From positions 16,522-80,521 of the forward strand of contig JAEWXF010000014.1 of NCBI GenBank assembly GCA_023396065.1: a DNA stretch of 64,000 nt, given 5' to 3'. The number at the start of each line of letters is the position of its first letter. Within the stretch, counting starts at the first letter, position 1. This document shows positions 33,113 to 42,648 of this stretch, piece by piece. The notes beneath the pieces were generated by a model that ran no database searches, was not told the origin of the DNA, and saw only the letters and a list, made by a program, of their open reading frames with translations. The position numbers were made by a program, and so were the translations under genes. This stretch comes from Methanobacteriota archaeon. GTDB lineage: Archaea; Halobacteriota; Methanomicrobia; Methanomicrobiales; Methanocorpusculaceae.

Positions 33113-34096
33113 TTACATAATCTTGCCGAGCAGGCGGATGGAGTTGGTCATGTCCGGTCCAAGCGGGGAACCGAAGATGATCTGGGTAACGCCTGCGGCA
33201 GTCAGGTCTTCACACTTCTGGCGGATCATGTCTGGAGTACCGCAGATGGTGAATGCTTCAATTTCTTTGTCCGTGACAAGGCCACCGACTGCACCGAAGT
33301 CGAAGCGGGAAAGTGCGTCCTTAATCTTTGCAACGTTGGCAAGGTCAAGACCGTGGCGCTGGAGCAGTGCCTCCGGAGATCCTGCTGCAATGAATGCTGC
33401 AACGATCTTTGCTGCTTTCTTTGCTTTCTTCTCATCTTTGTCGATGGAGAGTGCAGTGTATGCGCCGACGTCGAATCCCTTCTTGCCGACACTCTCACAT
33501 GCTGCTTTGATGATTGGGATAGCAACTGCGAAGTCTTTCGGGTTGGATGCGTTGATCAGTGCACCGTCTCCCTTCAGTCCTGCAAGCTCAAGGACTTTCG
33601 GACCCTGTGCACCAACGTAGACTGGGATACCCTTCTTTCCCGGGAGGGTTACACCTGTCAGCTTTGCACCGTCGTAGTCGAAGAACTGAAGACCGGTCTT
33701 CTTTACTTCTGCACCGCTGCAGAGAGCACGAATCTGGTCAATTGCCTCACCGAGTCTTGCAACCGGCTTTTCTGCCTTAATTGCGAGCTTCGGAAGGGTG
33801 GACAGGTCACCTGGGCCAATGCCGAGAACTGCACGGCCGTCAGAGATCTCGTTCAGCGTGCAGGCAAAAGATGCCATTCCAGCCGGAGTGTCCGTGAAGG
33901 AGTTCATGATACCCGGACCCATCTTCAGGGTCGTGGTTGCCTGAGCAACTGCGGTCAGAACTGCGTAGCAGTGGCGGTTGTTGTAGTGGTTGGTGATCCA
34001 TGCATAGTCAATGTCCTTGCTCTCGGCAAGTTTACAGAAGTTAACTACCTGCTTAACATTAACATTTCCCGGAACAAACTCAATTCCATATGTCAA
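33113..34096 (-). CDS. mer: Mer, F420-dependent methylene-tetrahydromethanopterin reductase
   Basis: Reduces methylene-H4MPT to methyl-H4MPT with reduced F420; the product feeds Mtr. 327 residues of the bacterial-luciferase-like TIM barrel family. Features: YGIEFVPGNVNVKQVVNFCKLAESKDIDYAWITNHYNNRH, GPGIMNSFTDTPAGMASFACTLNEISDGRAVLGIGPGD and IPVYVGAQGPKVLELAG. It converges with mtd, so consecutive pathway enzymes are neighbours. A TATA box CTATTTATG lies on the minus strand at about 34134-34142. Confidence 0.98.
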   Translation of the reverse strand: MTYGIEFVPGNVNVKQVVNFCKLAESKDIDYAWITNHYNNRHCYAVLTAVAQATTTLKMGPGIMNSFTDTPAGMASFACTLNEISDGRAVLGIGPGDLSTLPKLAIKAEKPVARLGEAIDQIRALCSGAEVKKTGLQFFDYDGAKLTGVTLPGKKGIPVYVGAQGPKVLELAGLKGDGALINASNPKDFAVAIPIIKAACESVGKKGFDVGAYTALSIDKDEKKAKKAAKIVAAFIAAGSPEALLQRHGLDLANVAKIKDALSRFDFGAVGGLVTDKEIEAFTICGTPDMIRQKCEDLTAAGVTQIIFGSPLGPDMTNSIRLLGKIM

Positions 34097-34342
34097 AGTT
34101 CTTTACACCTCAATTCTTAGTTAATCCCCTCTACATAAATAGATTCTGTTTTGAAAATAGAGATTCAGGCGGAATCTGCCGGAATTGGGCATTCACTTCG
34201 AAAAACCGTGAAAATCACCGGATTTCATGTGCGCTTTCAGAGGGAAAAACCGCCATTCCAAAATGATTCATATAAAAGAATTATATGGTTATAATGGGAA
34301 TAATTAGAACAGATTGGACTCCCGGGGAGAGAGGAATATACT
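34097..34342. promoter_or_regulatory. Divergent promoters of mer and the FtsZ-like gene
   Basis: Minus-strand CTATTTATG at 34134-34142 serves mer. Plus-strand TATAAAAG at 34270-34277 serves the FtsZ-like gene, giving a leader of about 45 bases with ribosome site GAGAGAGGAA. A 6-bp hairpin (AGATTC/GAATCT) lies at 34161-34177. Nothing else is evident. Confidence 0.55.
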
Positions 34343-36508
34343 ATGAGAGCACTACTGATCGGACTTGGCGGGGCAGGCTGCCGTATTGTTGATACGCTAA
34401 ACCAGCACGACGAGCGTAGCGGAGTGCGAAGTGTTCATTCGTTTGTGTTTGATGCAGACAAAGAGATGATCTCTGAAATGGCGAGTATTCCCCGGGAAGA
34501 CAGATTCATTCTGACACCGATAGATCCGGTAAAAACCGAGCATGAAAAGGGAACGGATTTCGAGGTAGGAAATCTCGCAAGCTGTTTCCAGCGTGACGGT
34601 ATTGCGGAGATTGATGCGGTATTTGTCTGTGCAGGTCTGGGGGGACGCATGGCGGAGCTGGTACCGGTCGTAGTCTCCCAGCTGAATACTGCATTTGCAG
34701 ATCCGATATTTACGATACTCACTCTCCCTGGGAGGAATGAGGGAGTGAAAGTATCAGCACGGGCATCAGAGACGCTCAAGGATATCCGGGAGGTGGCGCA
34801 GGCAACAATTCTCTTCGATAACGAAACCTGGTTTAAGAGGATCGAAGAGGAGGAGGAACTGGGCTCGACTGATATCAAGCGCAAAGCAACCATCTATGAG
34901 ATGTATCCCCTGCTCAATGAGATGCTGGCACGCAGGGTAGGGCTGCTGCTCCGTGCCGGCGAGTTTAATCATAAAGGAGTGGATGCAGCAGAGGTTGTTC
35001 TGGATGCTGGAGAGGTTCTGAATACGCTGAAATCCATGGATCTGGTGGCCATTGGGTATGCGACCGAGAAGCTGCCGTCAGCATGGAGCGGGGTGATGAA
35101 AAAAATCCGGGTAGAGAAGTACATGCTTGAGGAGAACCAGACCCGGACCTCCCGCATTGTGGAACTGGCAAAACGGGCAGTGTACCGGGAGGTGTCCGTT
35201 CCCTGTGATCTTACCTCGGCAAACAAAGCACTGGTACTGATCGCCGGACCGTCTGACGAACTGTCGATGAAAGGGTTCCAGACGGTCCGAAAATGGATTG
35301 ACCGCAGTATCAAAGGTCTGGAGATGCGTGCCGGCGATTATCCGGTAAAGTCCACCCAGTATGTTGGGGTAATTATTGTTCTCGCCGGAATTGAGAATGT
35401 GCCGCGGGTGACGGAACTCGATGAAATTCACGAAATTTACGAGGCGGAACAGCATAAAGTGTATCCCGGAGTACAGGAGGAAAATCTGGTGGAAGAAATT
35501 CAGGTAGCTGAGGATGAGGTACTGTTTGAAGACAGTATGGTTATGGCAATCGGGACGCGGAGAGCAGAAGTTCCGGAAAACCATGAGGAAGAGGAGGAGG
35601 ACATTTTTGAGGTGGATGAATTGTGTGTGTCTCCCGCCCAATCGCAGGAGATTGGGGCGGATATCTTCTCAGAGGATGTTTATACACCACAACCGCGGTC
35701 TGCCGAGGATGTGTTTGAGGAAAGAGTGATCACCCCGCAGTATCGATCCTATATCCCCCAGCAGTCTTCCGAGGATGTATTTGAGGAGACGGTCAGAGTG
35801 GTTCCGCCGCCACCACAGTATATCCCGCCGCAGCGCACGGCTGCAGAGACAATCTTTGGAGACCAGACCCACGAGATTCTGCCAGAGAGAAAAACACCTG
35901 CCAAGGCAAAACCAAAGGAACTGCCGAAGGTGGTGATTAACGGTCCGAAGAAAGCTCCGCAGATGACCGGCAGTACGATCATGATGCCGAAACGGGAGAG
36001 AAAAGTCGATAACGTACTGGCAGGTATGGCAGATGTGGGAGGTAAGGACAAACCAAAAGATTCGGATAGTGTTCTTTCCGGGATGGCAAAGGTGGGAGGT
36101 AACGGGAAACCAAAAGAGACTATTACTTCTGGTGTTCTGGAAGGAGCCGTGAATGTCGGAGGAGCAGGGAAACCAAAAGAGACAGATGGTGTGGTAAAAC
36201 CCGGCGGCGGTCAGAGGCCGAAGGAAACGGACGGACATATCAGAATGACGGGGTCCCAACGACCAAAAGAGACCGATGGGCATGTTCGGATGACAGGCTC
36301 CCAACGACCGAAGGAAACAGACGGACATATCCGGATGACGGGGGCCCAGAGACCGAAAGAGACGGACGGGGTGATTCGCGGGGGTTCAGCTCAGAGGCCT
36401 GCAAAGGAGATCGGAGATACCAAAATCAGGGTAACATCCACACCCCTTCCAAAAAATCCGGCGGTCAAACCGATTGCTGAGAAAAAAGAAAAAAACAAGT
36501 GGACATAA
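34343..36508 (+). CDS. Divergent tubulin/FtsZ superfamily protein with long repeat-rich tail
   Basis: 721 residues. The first ~390 resemble non-canonical FtsZ/CetZ-like proteins of methanogens: the nucleotide loop LLIGLGGAGCRIVD (4-17) is intact, but the tubulin signature GGGTGTG is replaced by CAGLGGRMAEL (97-107), so GTP binding or polymerisation may differ. Other segments: TLPGRNEGVKVSARA, LLLRAGEFNHKGVDAAEVVLDAGEVLNTLKSMD and SVPCDLTSANKALVLIAGPSDELSMKGFQTVRKWIDRS. From about 390 the chain is acidic and disordered, with SxEDVFEE repeats (about 450-505) and then eight copies of a KPKETDG-centred repeat to about residue 690, ending in a Lys-rich tip. Probably cytoskeletal; role unknown. Confidence 0.85.
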   Translation: MRALLIGLGGAGCRIVDTLNQHDERSGVRSVHSFVFDADKEMISEMASIPREDRFILTPIDPVKTEHEKGTDFEVGNLASCFQRDGIAEIDAVFVCAGLGGRMAELVPVVVSQLNTAFADPIFTILTLPGRNEGVKVSARASETLKDIREVAQATILFDNETWFKRIEEEEELGSTDIKRKATIYEMYPLLNEMLARRVGLLLRAGEFNHKGVDAAEVVLDAGEVLNTLKSMDLVAIGYATEKLPSAWSGVMKKIRVEKYMLEENQTRTSRIVELAKRAVYREVSVPCDLTSANKALVLIAGPSDELSMKGFQTVRKWIDRSIKGLEMRAGDYPVKSTQYVGVIIVLAGIENVPRVTELDEIHEIYEAEQHKVYPGVQEENLVEEIQVAEDEVLFEDSMVMAIGTRRAEVPENHEEEEEDIFEVDELCVSPAQSQEIGADIFSEDVYTPQPRSAEDVFEERVITPQYRSYIPQQSSEDVFEETVRVVPPPPQYIPPQRTAAETIFGDQTHEILPERKTPAKAKPKELPKVVINGPKKAPQMTGSTIMMPKRERKVDNVLAGMADVGGKDKPKDSDSVLSGMAKVGGNGKPKETITSGVLEGAVNVGGAGKPKETDGVVKPGGGQRPKETDGHIRMTGSQRPKETDGHVRMTGSQRPKETDGHIRMTGAQRPKETDGVIRGGSAQRPAKEIGDTKIRVTSTPLPKNPAVKPIAEKKEKNKWT
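36003..36417 (+). repeat. Tandem repeat encoding (K/R)PKETDG units in the FtsZ-like tail
   Basis: Eight in-frame units of 15-20 codons. The first three read VLxGMAxVGGxxKPKxxxS; the later ones converge on HIRMTGSQRPKETDG, and the central three (about 36234-36370) differ by only a few bases. The gradient from diverged to near-identical units suggests recent expansion, so copy number may vary between strains. Confidence 0.85.
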
Positions 36509-36517
36509 ACGGGATCG

Positions 36518-36949
36518 TCACAGTTTTGATGTGACGACACCGTAGCTGTCCTGATACTGACCGTTGTAGGCTGTTTCAACATCCCCGAGAACAGGATGGA
36601 TCAGCATCTGGACAATCCGGGTCCCTTTTGTAACCGGAATATCTTCCGGCCCCATATTCACCATACACAGCGTGAGATTTCCCCGGAATCCGGGATCAAT
36701 ATATCCTGCGCCGAGAAGGATACCTTTTCTGCCAAACGAGGAGCGGCCCCAAAGGGTGGCCGCAAGGTCTGCGGGCAGACTGACAAACTCCATGCTGGGA
36801 ACCAGACTTAGTTCGCCTTTCCGGAGAATGGTGTCTTCGGCACACCGGAGATCATAGGATGCCGGCTGCAGAGAGTCTTCTGCGAACGGCGTAATCCCGA
36901 GCGTTCCGTCTGCGAGGCGACTGCGGATGACTGAGGAGGAAAGTAACAT
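36518..36949 (-). CDS. dCTP deaminase/dUTPase family nucleotide hydrolase
   Basis: 143-residue trimeric dUTPase-fold protein that keeps dUTP low or makes dUMP/dUTP from dCTP. Motifs: LQPASYDLRC (about 27-36), LWGRSSFGRKGILLGAGYIDPGFRGNLTLCMVNMG (about 66-100) with the SSxGR substrate loop, and the C-terminal Gln-rich end. It is shorter than the usual archaeal Dcd (about 190 residues), so I cannot tell deaminase, dUTPase or bifunctional enzyme apart. Confidence 0.85.
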   Translation of the reverse strand: MLLSSSVIRSRLADGTLGITPFAEDSLQPASYDLRCAEDTILRKGELSLVPSMEFVSLPADLAATLWGRSSFGRKGILLGAGYIDPGFRGNLTLCMVNMGPEDIPVTKGTRIVQMLIHPVLGDVETAYNGQYQDSYGVVTSKL

Positions 36950-37049
36950 ACCGGAATATTTTCGCTGTCAGTACAAAAGTAATGATTGGTTTGCAGAGTC
37001 AATACGATAAAGTAAAAGCCTGAGAAGGAGAGATGTATTATCATCCACA

Positions 37050-37121
37050 GGATCTGTAGGGTAGTGGATATCCTTCCGGGCTTCGAACCCGGAGAACTGG
37101 GTTCGATCCCCAGCAGGTCCG
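37050..37121 (+). tRNA. tRNA-Arg (anticodon TCG)
   Basis: Cloverleaf by eye: acceptor GGATCTG/CAGGTCC with one G-U, D stem GGGT/ATCC, anticodon stem CCGGG/CCCGG with loop CTTCGAA (anticodon TCG at 37083-37085), T stem CTGGG/CCCAG with loop TTCGATC, discriminator G. No intron and no encoded CCA. A T/A-rich stretch follows. Confidence 0.95.
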
Positions 37122-37139
37122 TTCTGTTTTCAAAAAAAG

Positions 37140-38321
37140 TTATAGGGAGTTTCTACCGCCCGATTTGGGAGATCCGCCGTTGCCACCCCGCCCGGACCGT
37201 CTTCGGCCGTTACCTTTGAGCAGAAGCGCTACGACAAGGATAACGATGATGACAAGCACGATCCCGCCGATCAATGCATACGGTACCGCGGGAGATAACG
37301 GAAGCGTTACGGTGTGGTCACCGGAGGAGGTTACCTGATAGCTGTATCCGCTGCCGGTATAGCCGTCTTTGGATGCGTTTATGAGGACTGTTTTTCCTGG
37401 GGTGAGCTTGGTTTCATATTTTCCGGATGTATCGGTAAATCCGACCATCGTGCCGTCAATGGAGATGAAGGCAGTTGCAACCGGAGTTGTGCCGTCAACG
37501 GTGAGAATTGTTACCGGAACGGTGTCAAAGACCATGTCCACGGTGACCGTAGCCTCCTCTTCGGAGAAGGTGACCGTTTTGTCATAGGTGACATAGTTCT
37601 CTTTTGTCACCGAGAGTTTGTAGGTTCCCGCCGTCAGTTTGGAAAGCTGGGCACGACCGTAGGAGTCGGTATTCCCCATAACCTTTCCGTCGATGCTGAT
37701 CGTTGCACCGGAAACCGGTTTCTTGTCGGCGTCATAGACGAGAATCAGCGGGGAATAGTATGATTTGGAGAGGGTAATCACCAGTGAGGTCTGGTCGGTA
37801 TCAATGTACTGGGAGGTTGTGTAGGTCTCATAGGAGTCTCCAGAGACCTCAATGTCATGATAGGAGCCTTTCTCCATGGAGACGTGGATAATTCCCGCAC
37901 TGTTGGTGGATCCGACAGACCGTCCGTCAATTTTTACGTCGGCTCCGGATACGACCGTTGATTTATCGGGATCCTGTACTTTGATCTGCACCATGTTGGA
38001 CTTCTGCAGATATACTGCATAGTTTTTGTCCATGGTGTTTATGTACAGACTTATCTGCTGGGATTCGTAGTTGTCTTTGGTGATTTTGACGGTATAGGTG
38101 CTTTTGTACTCCACAGAGGCAAACCGGGCAGTACCATCCGAGTTGGTATAGATGGTCTGGTCTAAGCCGCTGCTGGTGATGACGACTTTTGCATCCCGAA
38201 TGGGATCATTGCCGGCACTGTTGTCATACACATTGACCGTCAGCGTGGTTGCTGTGGCAGATACTGTGCCGCATAAGAGGGCAAGCAGCAGCAGACTCAC
38301 AATGATGTGTTTTATTGACAT
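37140..38321 (-). CDS. Secreted membrane-anchored protein with PEGA/carboxypeptidase-regulatory-like repeats
   Basis: 393 residues from the ATG at 38321 (MSIKHIIVSLLLLALLCGTVSA, signal peptide about 1-22); the frame stays open further upstream only because it is antisense to the AMP phosphorylase gene. The outside part has about four Ig-like units with recurring patterns such as VKVDGKxxGxTNSxGxxxxxL and GxYxLxVTKENYxxYxKTVTF (PEGA/CarboxypepD_reg style). A single membrane helix (about 345-368) and a Gly/Arg/Ser-rich basic tail (GNGRRRSGRGGNGG) end the chain. Probably a cell-surface adhesion or scaffold protein. Confidence 0.82.
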   Translation of the reverse strand: MSIKHIIVSLLLLALLCGTVSATATTLTVNVYDNSAGNDPIRDAKVVITSSGLDQTIYTNSDGTARFASVEYKSTYTVKITKDNYESQQISLYINTMDKNYAVYLQKSNMVQIKVQDPDKSTVVSGADVKIDGRSVGSTNSAGIIHVSMEKGSYHDIEVSGDSYETYTTSQYIDTDQTSLVITLSKSYYSPLILVYDADKKPVSGATISIDGKVMGNTDSYGRAQLSKLTAGTYKLSVTKENYVTYDKTVTFSEEEATVTVDMVFDTVPVTILTVDGTTPVATAFISIDGTMVGFTDTSGKYETKLTPGKTVLINASKDGYTGSGYSYQVTSSGDHTVTLPLSPAVPYALIGGIVLVIIVILVVALLLKGNGRRRSGRGGNGGSPKSGGRNSL

Positions 38322-38373
38322 AGATGTATTCAGTTTTGGGGATACTGGTGTATTATCTATTCGGTCGGAATTG

Positions 38374-39903
38374 TCAGACGATTCTCCTGAGGGGAGGGAC
38401 CCGGTCCAGCAGCATGCCTTCGACGACGACCGGCATGGTGGTTCTGGCTTCTTCGATGGCACGCTGGAGTCTCCATCCTCTGTCCGCGTAGATGGTGAGA
38501 ATCGGTTCACCTTTTTTGACCGATTCTCCGGGTTTTTTGTGGAGATGCAGACCAGCTCCGTGGTCCGCGGGTGAGCCCGCTGTCCGGGCGATGTTGATGA
38601 GCTCGCGATTTTTGACGCTGATGACGTAGCCGTCGTTGGGGGCCGGGACGTCAAAGGTTTCGCTTCCAAATGTAAGGTCATTAGAGGTGATTTTGGGGTC
38701 CCCGCCCTGTATTGCGATGATGTCACGCATTTTTGCGAGGGCTTTGCCACTTTTGAGGAGGTCCATGGCGGCGTCTGTTCCCATGCCGTATGCGGTTTTA
38801 CCGGTCATTTCGAGGGCCATACCGGCGAGCGCGGCGCTTTTCTGGAGGAGGGAGGAGGGAACGCTGGTTCCTTCGAGTATTCTGAGCGCTTCGGCAACTT
38901 CGAGGTTGACGCCGATATTTCTTCCGACCGGGGCTCCCCCATAGGTGATGGCACATTCGACGCGGATGCCGAGGCGGCGGCCAAGTTCGATGAGGTCGTT
39001 TGCAAGTACATGTCCTTCGGCTTCATTTGGAACTTTGGTACCCGGACCTACAGGTATGTCGATGACACAGGTGTCGGAGCCGACTGCCATTTTCTTGGCC
39101 ATGATGCTGGCCAGCATCTGACCACGGGCGTCGATTTTGAGCGGGTATTCGTATTTGATGATCATGTCGTCGGCCGGGGCGATGTTGGTTGCCCCGCCCC
39201 AGACGATGACACCACCTGCTTTCCGGGTCATCTGCTGAATTTCCTGGGCGGTGAAGGTAACGGGAGCGAGGGCTTCCATGAGGTCTGCGGTGCCGCCGGC
39301 ACCGGTTATGGCACGGGAGCTGGTTTTGGGGATGAGAAGGCCGGAGGCTGCGATTATCGGGACAACGAGGAGGGTGATTTTATTTCCCGGGACACCACCG
39401 ATGGAGTGTTTGTCGACGATGGGGCGGGTGTTGAATACGAGCTGTTCGCCGGATGCTACCATTTCCCGGGTGAGGTGTTCTATTTCGTCCATGTCGAGGC
39501 CGTTGATATAGGCTGCGGCGATGTAGGCGGTAATTTCGGAGGGAGAGAGGATGTCGTTTGTCATGTCATGGACGATTGCGGTGGTCTCTTCCCGGGTGAG
39601 ACGTCCTCCGTCCATTTTTTTCCGGATGAATTCGATGGAGGCCGGGCGGGATGCAACACGAATTTCTATGAGTCCGCCGGTTTCGTCCAAGTGGAGTTTA
39701 TCGTTTGCTCCGGCGGTAATGAGGGCCGTACCCGGTGTGATGAGGGCGGATGTTATCATGACAGGGGCACGTACAGAGGTTCCTTTTTCTCCATTTAGGA
39801 TAGTGACCCGGTCTCCCTCCCGGACTCCTATCTGCCTGGCATCATCTGTATGGAGAAGAACGAAGACACTTTCAATGTCAACTATACTACTTTTCAGATT
39901 CAT
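38374..39903 (-). CDS. deoA: AMP phosphorylase (thymidine phosphorylase family)
   Basis: Archaeal AMP phosphorylase: AMP plus phosphate gives adenine and ribose 1,5-bisphosphate, which enters the pathway with ribose-1,5-bisphosphate isomerase and type III RubisCO. 509 residues: the archaeal N-terminal extension (about 1-85), the helical domain with MTNDILSPSEITAYIAAAYINGLDMDEI, the phosphate loop KHSIGGVPGNK (about 168-178), SSRAITGAGGTADLMEAL, and the C-terminal GYVISVKNRELINIARTAGSPADHGAG. Neither RubisCO nor the isomerase is in the window. Confidence 0.93.
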   Translation of the reverse strand: MNLKSSIVDIESVFVLLHTDDARQIGVREGDRVTILNGEKGTSVRAPVMITSALITPGTALITAGANDKLHLDETGGLIEIRVASRPASIEFIRKKMDGGRLTREETTAIVHDMTNDILSPSEITAYIAAAYINGLDMDEIEHLTREMVASGEQLVFNTRPIVDKHSIGGVPGNKITLLVVPIIAASGLLIPKTSSRAITGAGGTADLMEALAPVTFTAQEIQQMTRKAGGVIVWGGATNIAPADDMIIKYEYPLKIDARGQMLASIMAKKMAVGSDTCVIDIPVGPGTKVPNEAEGHVLANDLIELGRRLGIRVECAITYGGAPVGRNIGVNLEVAEALRILEGTSVPSSLLQKSAALAGMALEMTGKTAYGMGTDAAMDLLKSGKALAKMRDIIAIQGGDPKITSNDLTFGSETFDVPAPNDGYVISVKNRELINIARTAGSPADHGAGLHLHKKPGESVKKGEPILTIYADRGWRLQRAIEEARTTMPVVVEGMLLDRVPPLRRIV

Positions 39904-39992
39904 TGAGGAGATTTTTGCCGAGAGAGTGTATAAGGGTTGTGTATGCGACAGGGGAAATATTCCTGATGAAAAGAGCGGGAAAGAAAATTTGG

Positions 39993-40017
39993 AGATATAC
40001 CGCAGAGCGGTATATCT
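39993..40017 (-). terminator. Hairpin terminator after S-layer gene 1
   Basis: Perfect 11-bp inverted repeat (AGATATACCGC, loop AGA or TCT, GCGGTATATCT) 22 bases past the stop of the S-layer gene, followed on the minus strand by AAATTTTC. It separates that highly expressed gene from the AMP phosphorylase gene. Confidence 0.7.
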
Positions 40018-40038
40018 AACTCATCGCTTCACTGCAAT

Positions 40039-42648
40039 TTAGTTGCGGCGGAGGACGAGGAGTGCGACTGCACCAAGGCCTGCGAGTGCAATGAATGCAC
40101 CAAAGCCTGGGGTCTTCGGGGCGTCAGTCGGTACTGCCGTGGTTGCGGTAGTAGTCGGCTGGCCGGTGACGGTTGCGGTCGGGGTTACGGTCGGGTTGAC
40201 CTTTTCAACGATGTTGAAGTTGGCCGTGGTGGATACATCGGTCTCAATACCATTTGCTTTGATGGTGTACTCATCAAGCTTGAAGTTGGTAGTATCGACG
40301 TCAATAGACCATGCATTGTCAGTTCCATTACCTGCAACAACCTTGGTGGTCTGCGAGAAACCGGAGGTTTGAGAGGTGGAGGTCTTGTCAATGGCGTTGA
40401 AGGAGGAGGAGACAACTTCGATCAGAATCTGGTCATCAACTGCGAGGTTGGTGGTACCGGTGATGGTGAAGGAAGTTCCTACTGCCTGATCTCCCGGATT
40501 GTTGATCTTAATCCACGGCTCAGCGACACTGAACGTCAGCTTGGTGTAGATATCATCAATGTTCGGAGAGTCAATCATCTTGGTGAGTGCATCTGCTGCA
40601 TTGGAACCCTGGAGTTTCTGATTACCCTCTACAATGAAGGATTCCTGGATTGTGTTTGCAATAGTATAACGAACACCATTAATTACGGTCTCTGCAGTTG
40701 CTCTGGTTGTATCCTGCGGGATTGCAAGAGTCTTCACATTTGCATTACCAACGCCTGCTGCAACAATGTCTGCTACACTCTGGTAGTAGTTACCATCATT
40801 ACCAAGATGCCACTCGTAGACATCGATCTGGTTGTTGTACATCGGGTGTTCAATAACGACGAAGTACTGGTTCGAGGACCACTCAGATCCGATTTCGAGT
40901 TTCTTCTCGTAGGATCCATCATCCTCAACAGAGATGGTTTCCTTCACGTATTTGTTCGGACCGAAGATGTAGAGCTGGAGTGTGCTCGGGTCACCCTCAG
41001 CAGTTCCACGGATGTAGATCTTGTCGCCCTTTGCAACGGTGGTTCCGGATGGAACTGCGGAAAGGAACGGCTGTTTCAGGTTAACAGAAACAGTTGCATA
41101 TTCTGCATCGGAGAGTTTCACTGCTATCGGAGCATTTACGTTCGGCAGAGGGTTCGAAGACTTTCCGTTGGTAAGTTTGCTGGTTGCATAGATAGTATAT
41201 GCACCGGTATCAAGCCCACATCCAGCGGTATTCCACTTGTGTTCCCATGTGTTGTCGGTCTTTACAGAAACGTCTGCCTGTACACGGTAACCGTTACCAA
41301 TATCGCCTCTTACATATGCATTCATGTAGTGAGCCGGGAGTGAGAGTAACTGCTCACCATCTGCGATGAGGTTCGGACCAGTGATAAAGAGCCAGATGTT
41401 TGCACTGTCGGTATTGGTTCCGGTCAGTTTAATCTCTTCACCGATATAGTAGGAACGATCACCGGATGCAGTGATGGTTACAGCTCCTTTCTCGACTTTG
41501 ACCTTTACCTTGTCATTGTCATTTCCTTCTTCGTAGGGAATGTCATAAGCTCCGGCGGTCTTTGAAAGGCTGGTTACCTTGACGGTGTAGGTCCTGTCTT
41601 CGGTGTTTGCATCAGTGTTGTACTGAACGGTACGCTTACCGGATGCATCTGCACTGAAGTATGCCCATGTGGCTGCATTGTCCTGATCAGTAATACCAAC
41701 CGGAACAACTGCCCACTCAGGATGAAGTACATCTGTCTTTGACTTCATGCCGCTCTGGGCTTCCTGCAGTACCGGAACGTTTGCTTCACCGGTTCTTTCC
41801 AGATACACGAAGTAGATATCATTTGCAACGCCCTGAAGAGTTACGGTAAACGGATTGCTCCGAACAACGGAGTCTTTGTTCGCTGTCAGGGTCAGAGTTG
41901 TACTCTGAACAGTGAAGGAGACTGCATTGGATTTCGGTGCGTAGTCGTTGAATCCAGCTGGAGTCACGAATTCTGCAACTGCAACATAGACACCAGCAAC
42001 TGCATTCTGACCTGCCTGAACATCTCCATTACCACCATTTGATGGAATTACTGTGAATTTGTCTGCATTCACATTAAATCCATTATAGTTACCTTGGGTT
42101 ATTGCCTCAGATCCAAACATGGTGGTTTTACCGCCAGCCGGAGTGGTAAAGACAATCTTTGCAGTTGGCAGGAAGTCGCCCGGAGTGCCATATGAAGTAC
42201 CTACTTTCGGAGCCTCAAGAACGAACTTAATCGGCGTTATCTTGGTGATGGTCTTTCCGTCGATAGAATCAGTAGAGCCTCCGCCAAGTTCCCCTCTCAG
42301 AGTAAGTGTCGGGTTCCAGATGTAAATGGTAAATGTACCGTCGGGCTGTCCCGTGGCGGGATCAACTTTCTGATAGGTACCGGTCTGTGATGTACTAATA
42401 CCAATGGAAAGATCTGCCTGTGCACGGGCATCGAGCTTAAACGAATTCTTCAGAGTCTGGGCACCCGCAGTTCCGCCTTCGAATAAACCGAAGGTGGCAT
42501 CTGCTTGACCAGTTACTGTGATCTTGTCGTAGATGAATGCGTTCTGGCCCGTTGCCGTAATTGTCGTTGCAGATGCTGCTCCAACAAAGAGCGCCGCGAC
42601 GAGGAATACTGCAAAGGCGAATGCAATCGTCTTAGTTGTGTTTTTCAA
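40039..42648 (-). CDS. S-layer glycoprotein-like surface protein, paralogue 1 (PGF-CTERM)
   Basis: 869 residues starting at a TTG codon (42646-42648), preceded by GGAGG with a seven-base gap; the frame extends past this point but only TTG fits the ribosome site and signal peptide (KNTTKTIAFAFAVFLVAALFVGAASA). The N-terminus (TGQNAFIYDKITVTG) has the DUF3821 style. The body has several Ig-like domains with YIGEEIKLTGTNTD and SAVPSGTTVAKGDKIYIRG repeats. A Thr/Pro stalk and TPGFGAFIALAGLGAVALLVLRRN, the archaeosortase PGF-CTERM signal plus anchor, end it. Many NxS/T sites suggest N-glycosylation. It is closely related to the genes at 51822 and 63793. Confidence 0.9.
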   Translation of the reverse strand: MKNTTKTIAFAFAVFLVAALFVGAASATTITATGQNAFIYDKITVTGQADATFGLFEGGTAGAQTLKNSFKLDARAQADLSIGISTSQTGTYQKVDPATGQPDGTFTIYIWNPTLTLRGELGGGSTDSIDGKTITKITPIKFVLEAPKVGTSYGTPGDFLPTAKIVFTTPAGGKTTMFGSEAITQGNYNGFNVNADKFTVIPSNGGNGDVQAGQNAVAGVYVAVAEFVTPAGFNDYAPKSNAVSFTVQSTTLTLTANKDSVVRSNPFTVTLQGVANDIYFVYLERTGEANVPVLQEAQSGMKSKTDVLHPEWAVVPVGITDQDNAATWAYFSADASGKRTVQYNTDANTEDRTYTVKVTSLSKTAGAYDIPYEEGNDNDKVKVKVEKGAVTITASGDRSYYIGEEIKLTGTNTDSANIWLFITGPNLIADGEQLLSLPAHYMNAYVRGDIGNGYRVQADVSVKTDNTWEHKWNTAGCGLDTGAYTIYATSKLTNGKSSNPLPNVNAPIAVKLSDAEYATVSVNLKQPFLSAVPSGTTVAKGDKIYIRGTAEGDPSTLQLYIFGPNKYVKETISVEDDGSYEKKLEIGSEWSSNQYFVVIEHPMYNNQIDVYEWHLGNDGNYYQSVADIVAAGVGNANVKTLAIPQDTTRATAETVINGVRYTIANTIQESFIVEGNQKLQGSNAADALTKMIDSPNIDDIYTKLTFSVAEPWIKINNPGDQAVGTSFTITGTTNLAVDDQILIEVVSSSFNAIDKTSTSQTSGFSQTTKVVAGNGTDNAWSIDVDTTNFKLDEYTIKANGIETDVSTTANFNIVEKVNPTVTPTATVTGQPTTTATTAVPTDAPKTPGFGAFIALAGLGAVALLVLRRN

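Noticed and set aside
38374..38750. Upstream extension of the PEGA-like protein frame to 38750
   Set aside because: It is antisense to the strongly conserved end of AMP phosphorylase and lacks protein-like character; the signal peptide begins at 38321.
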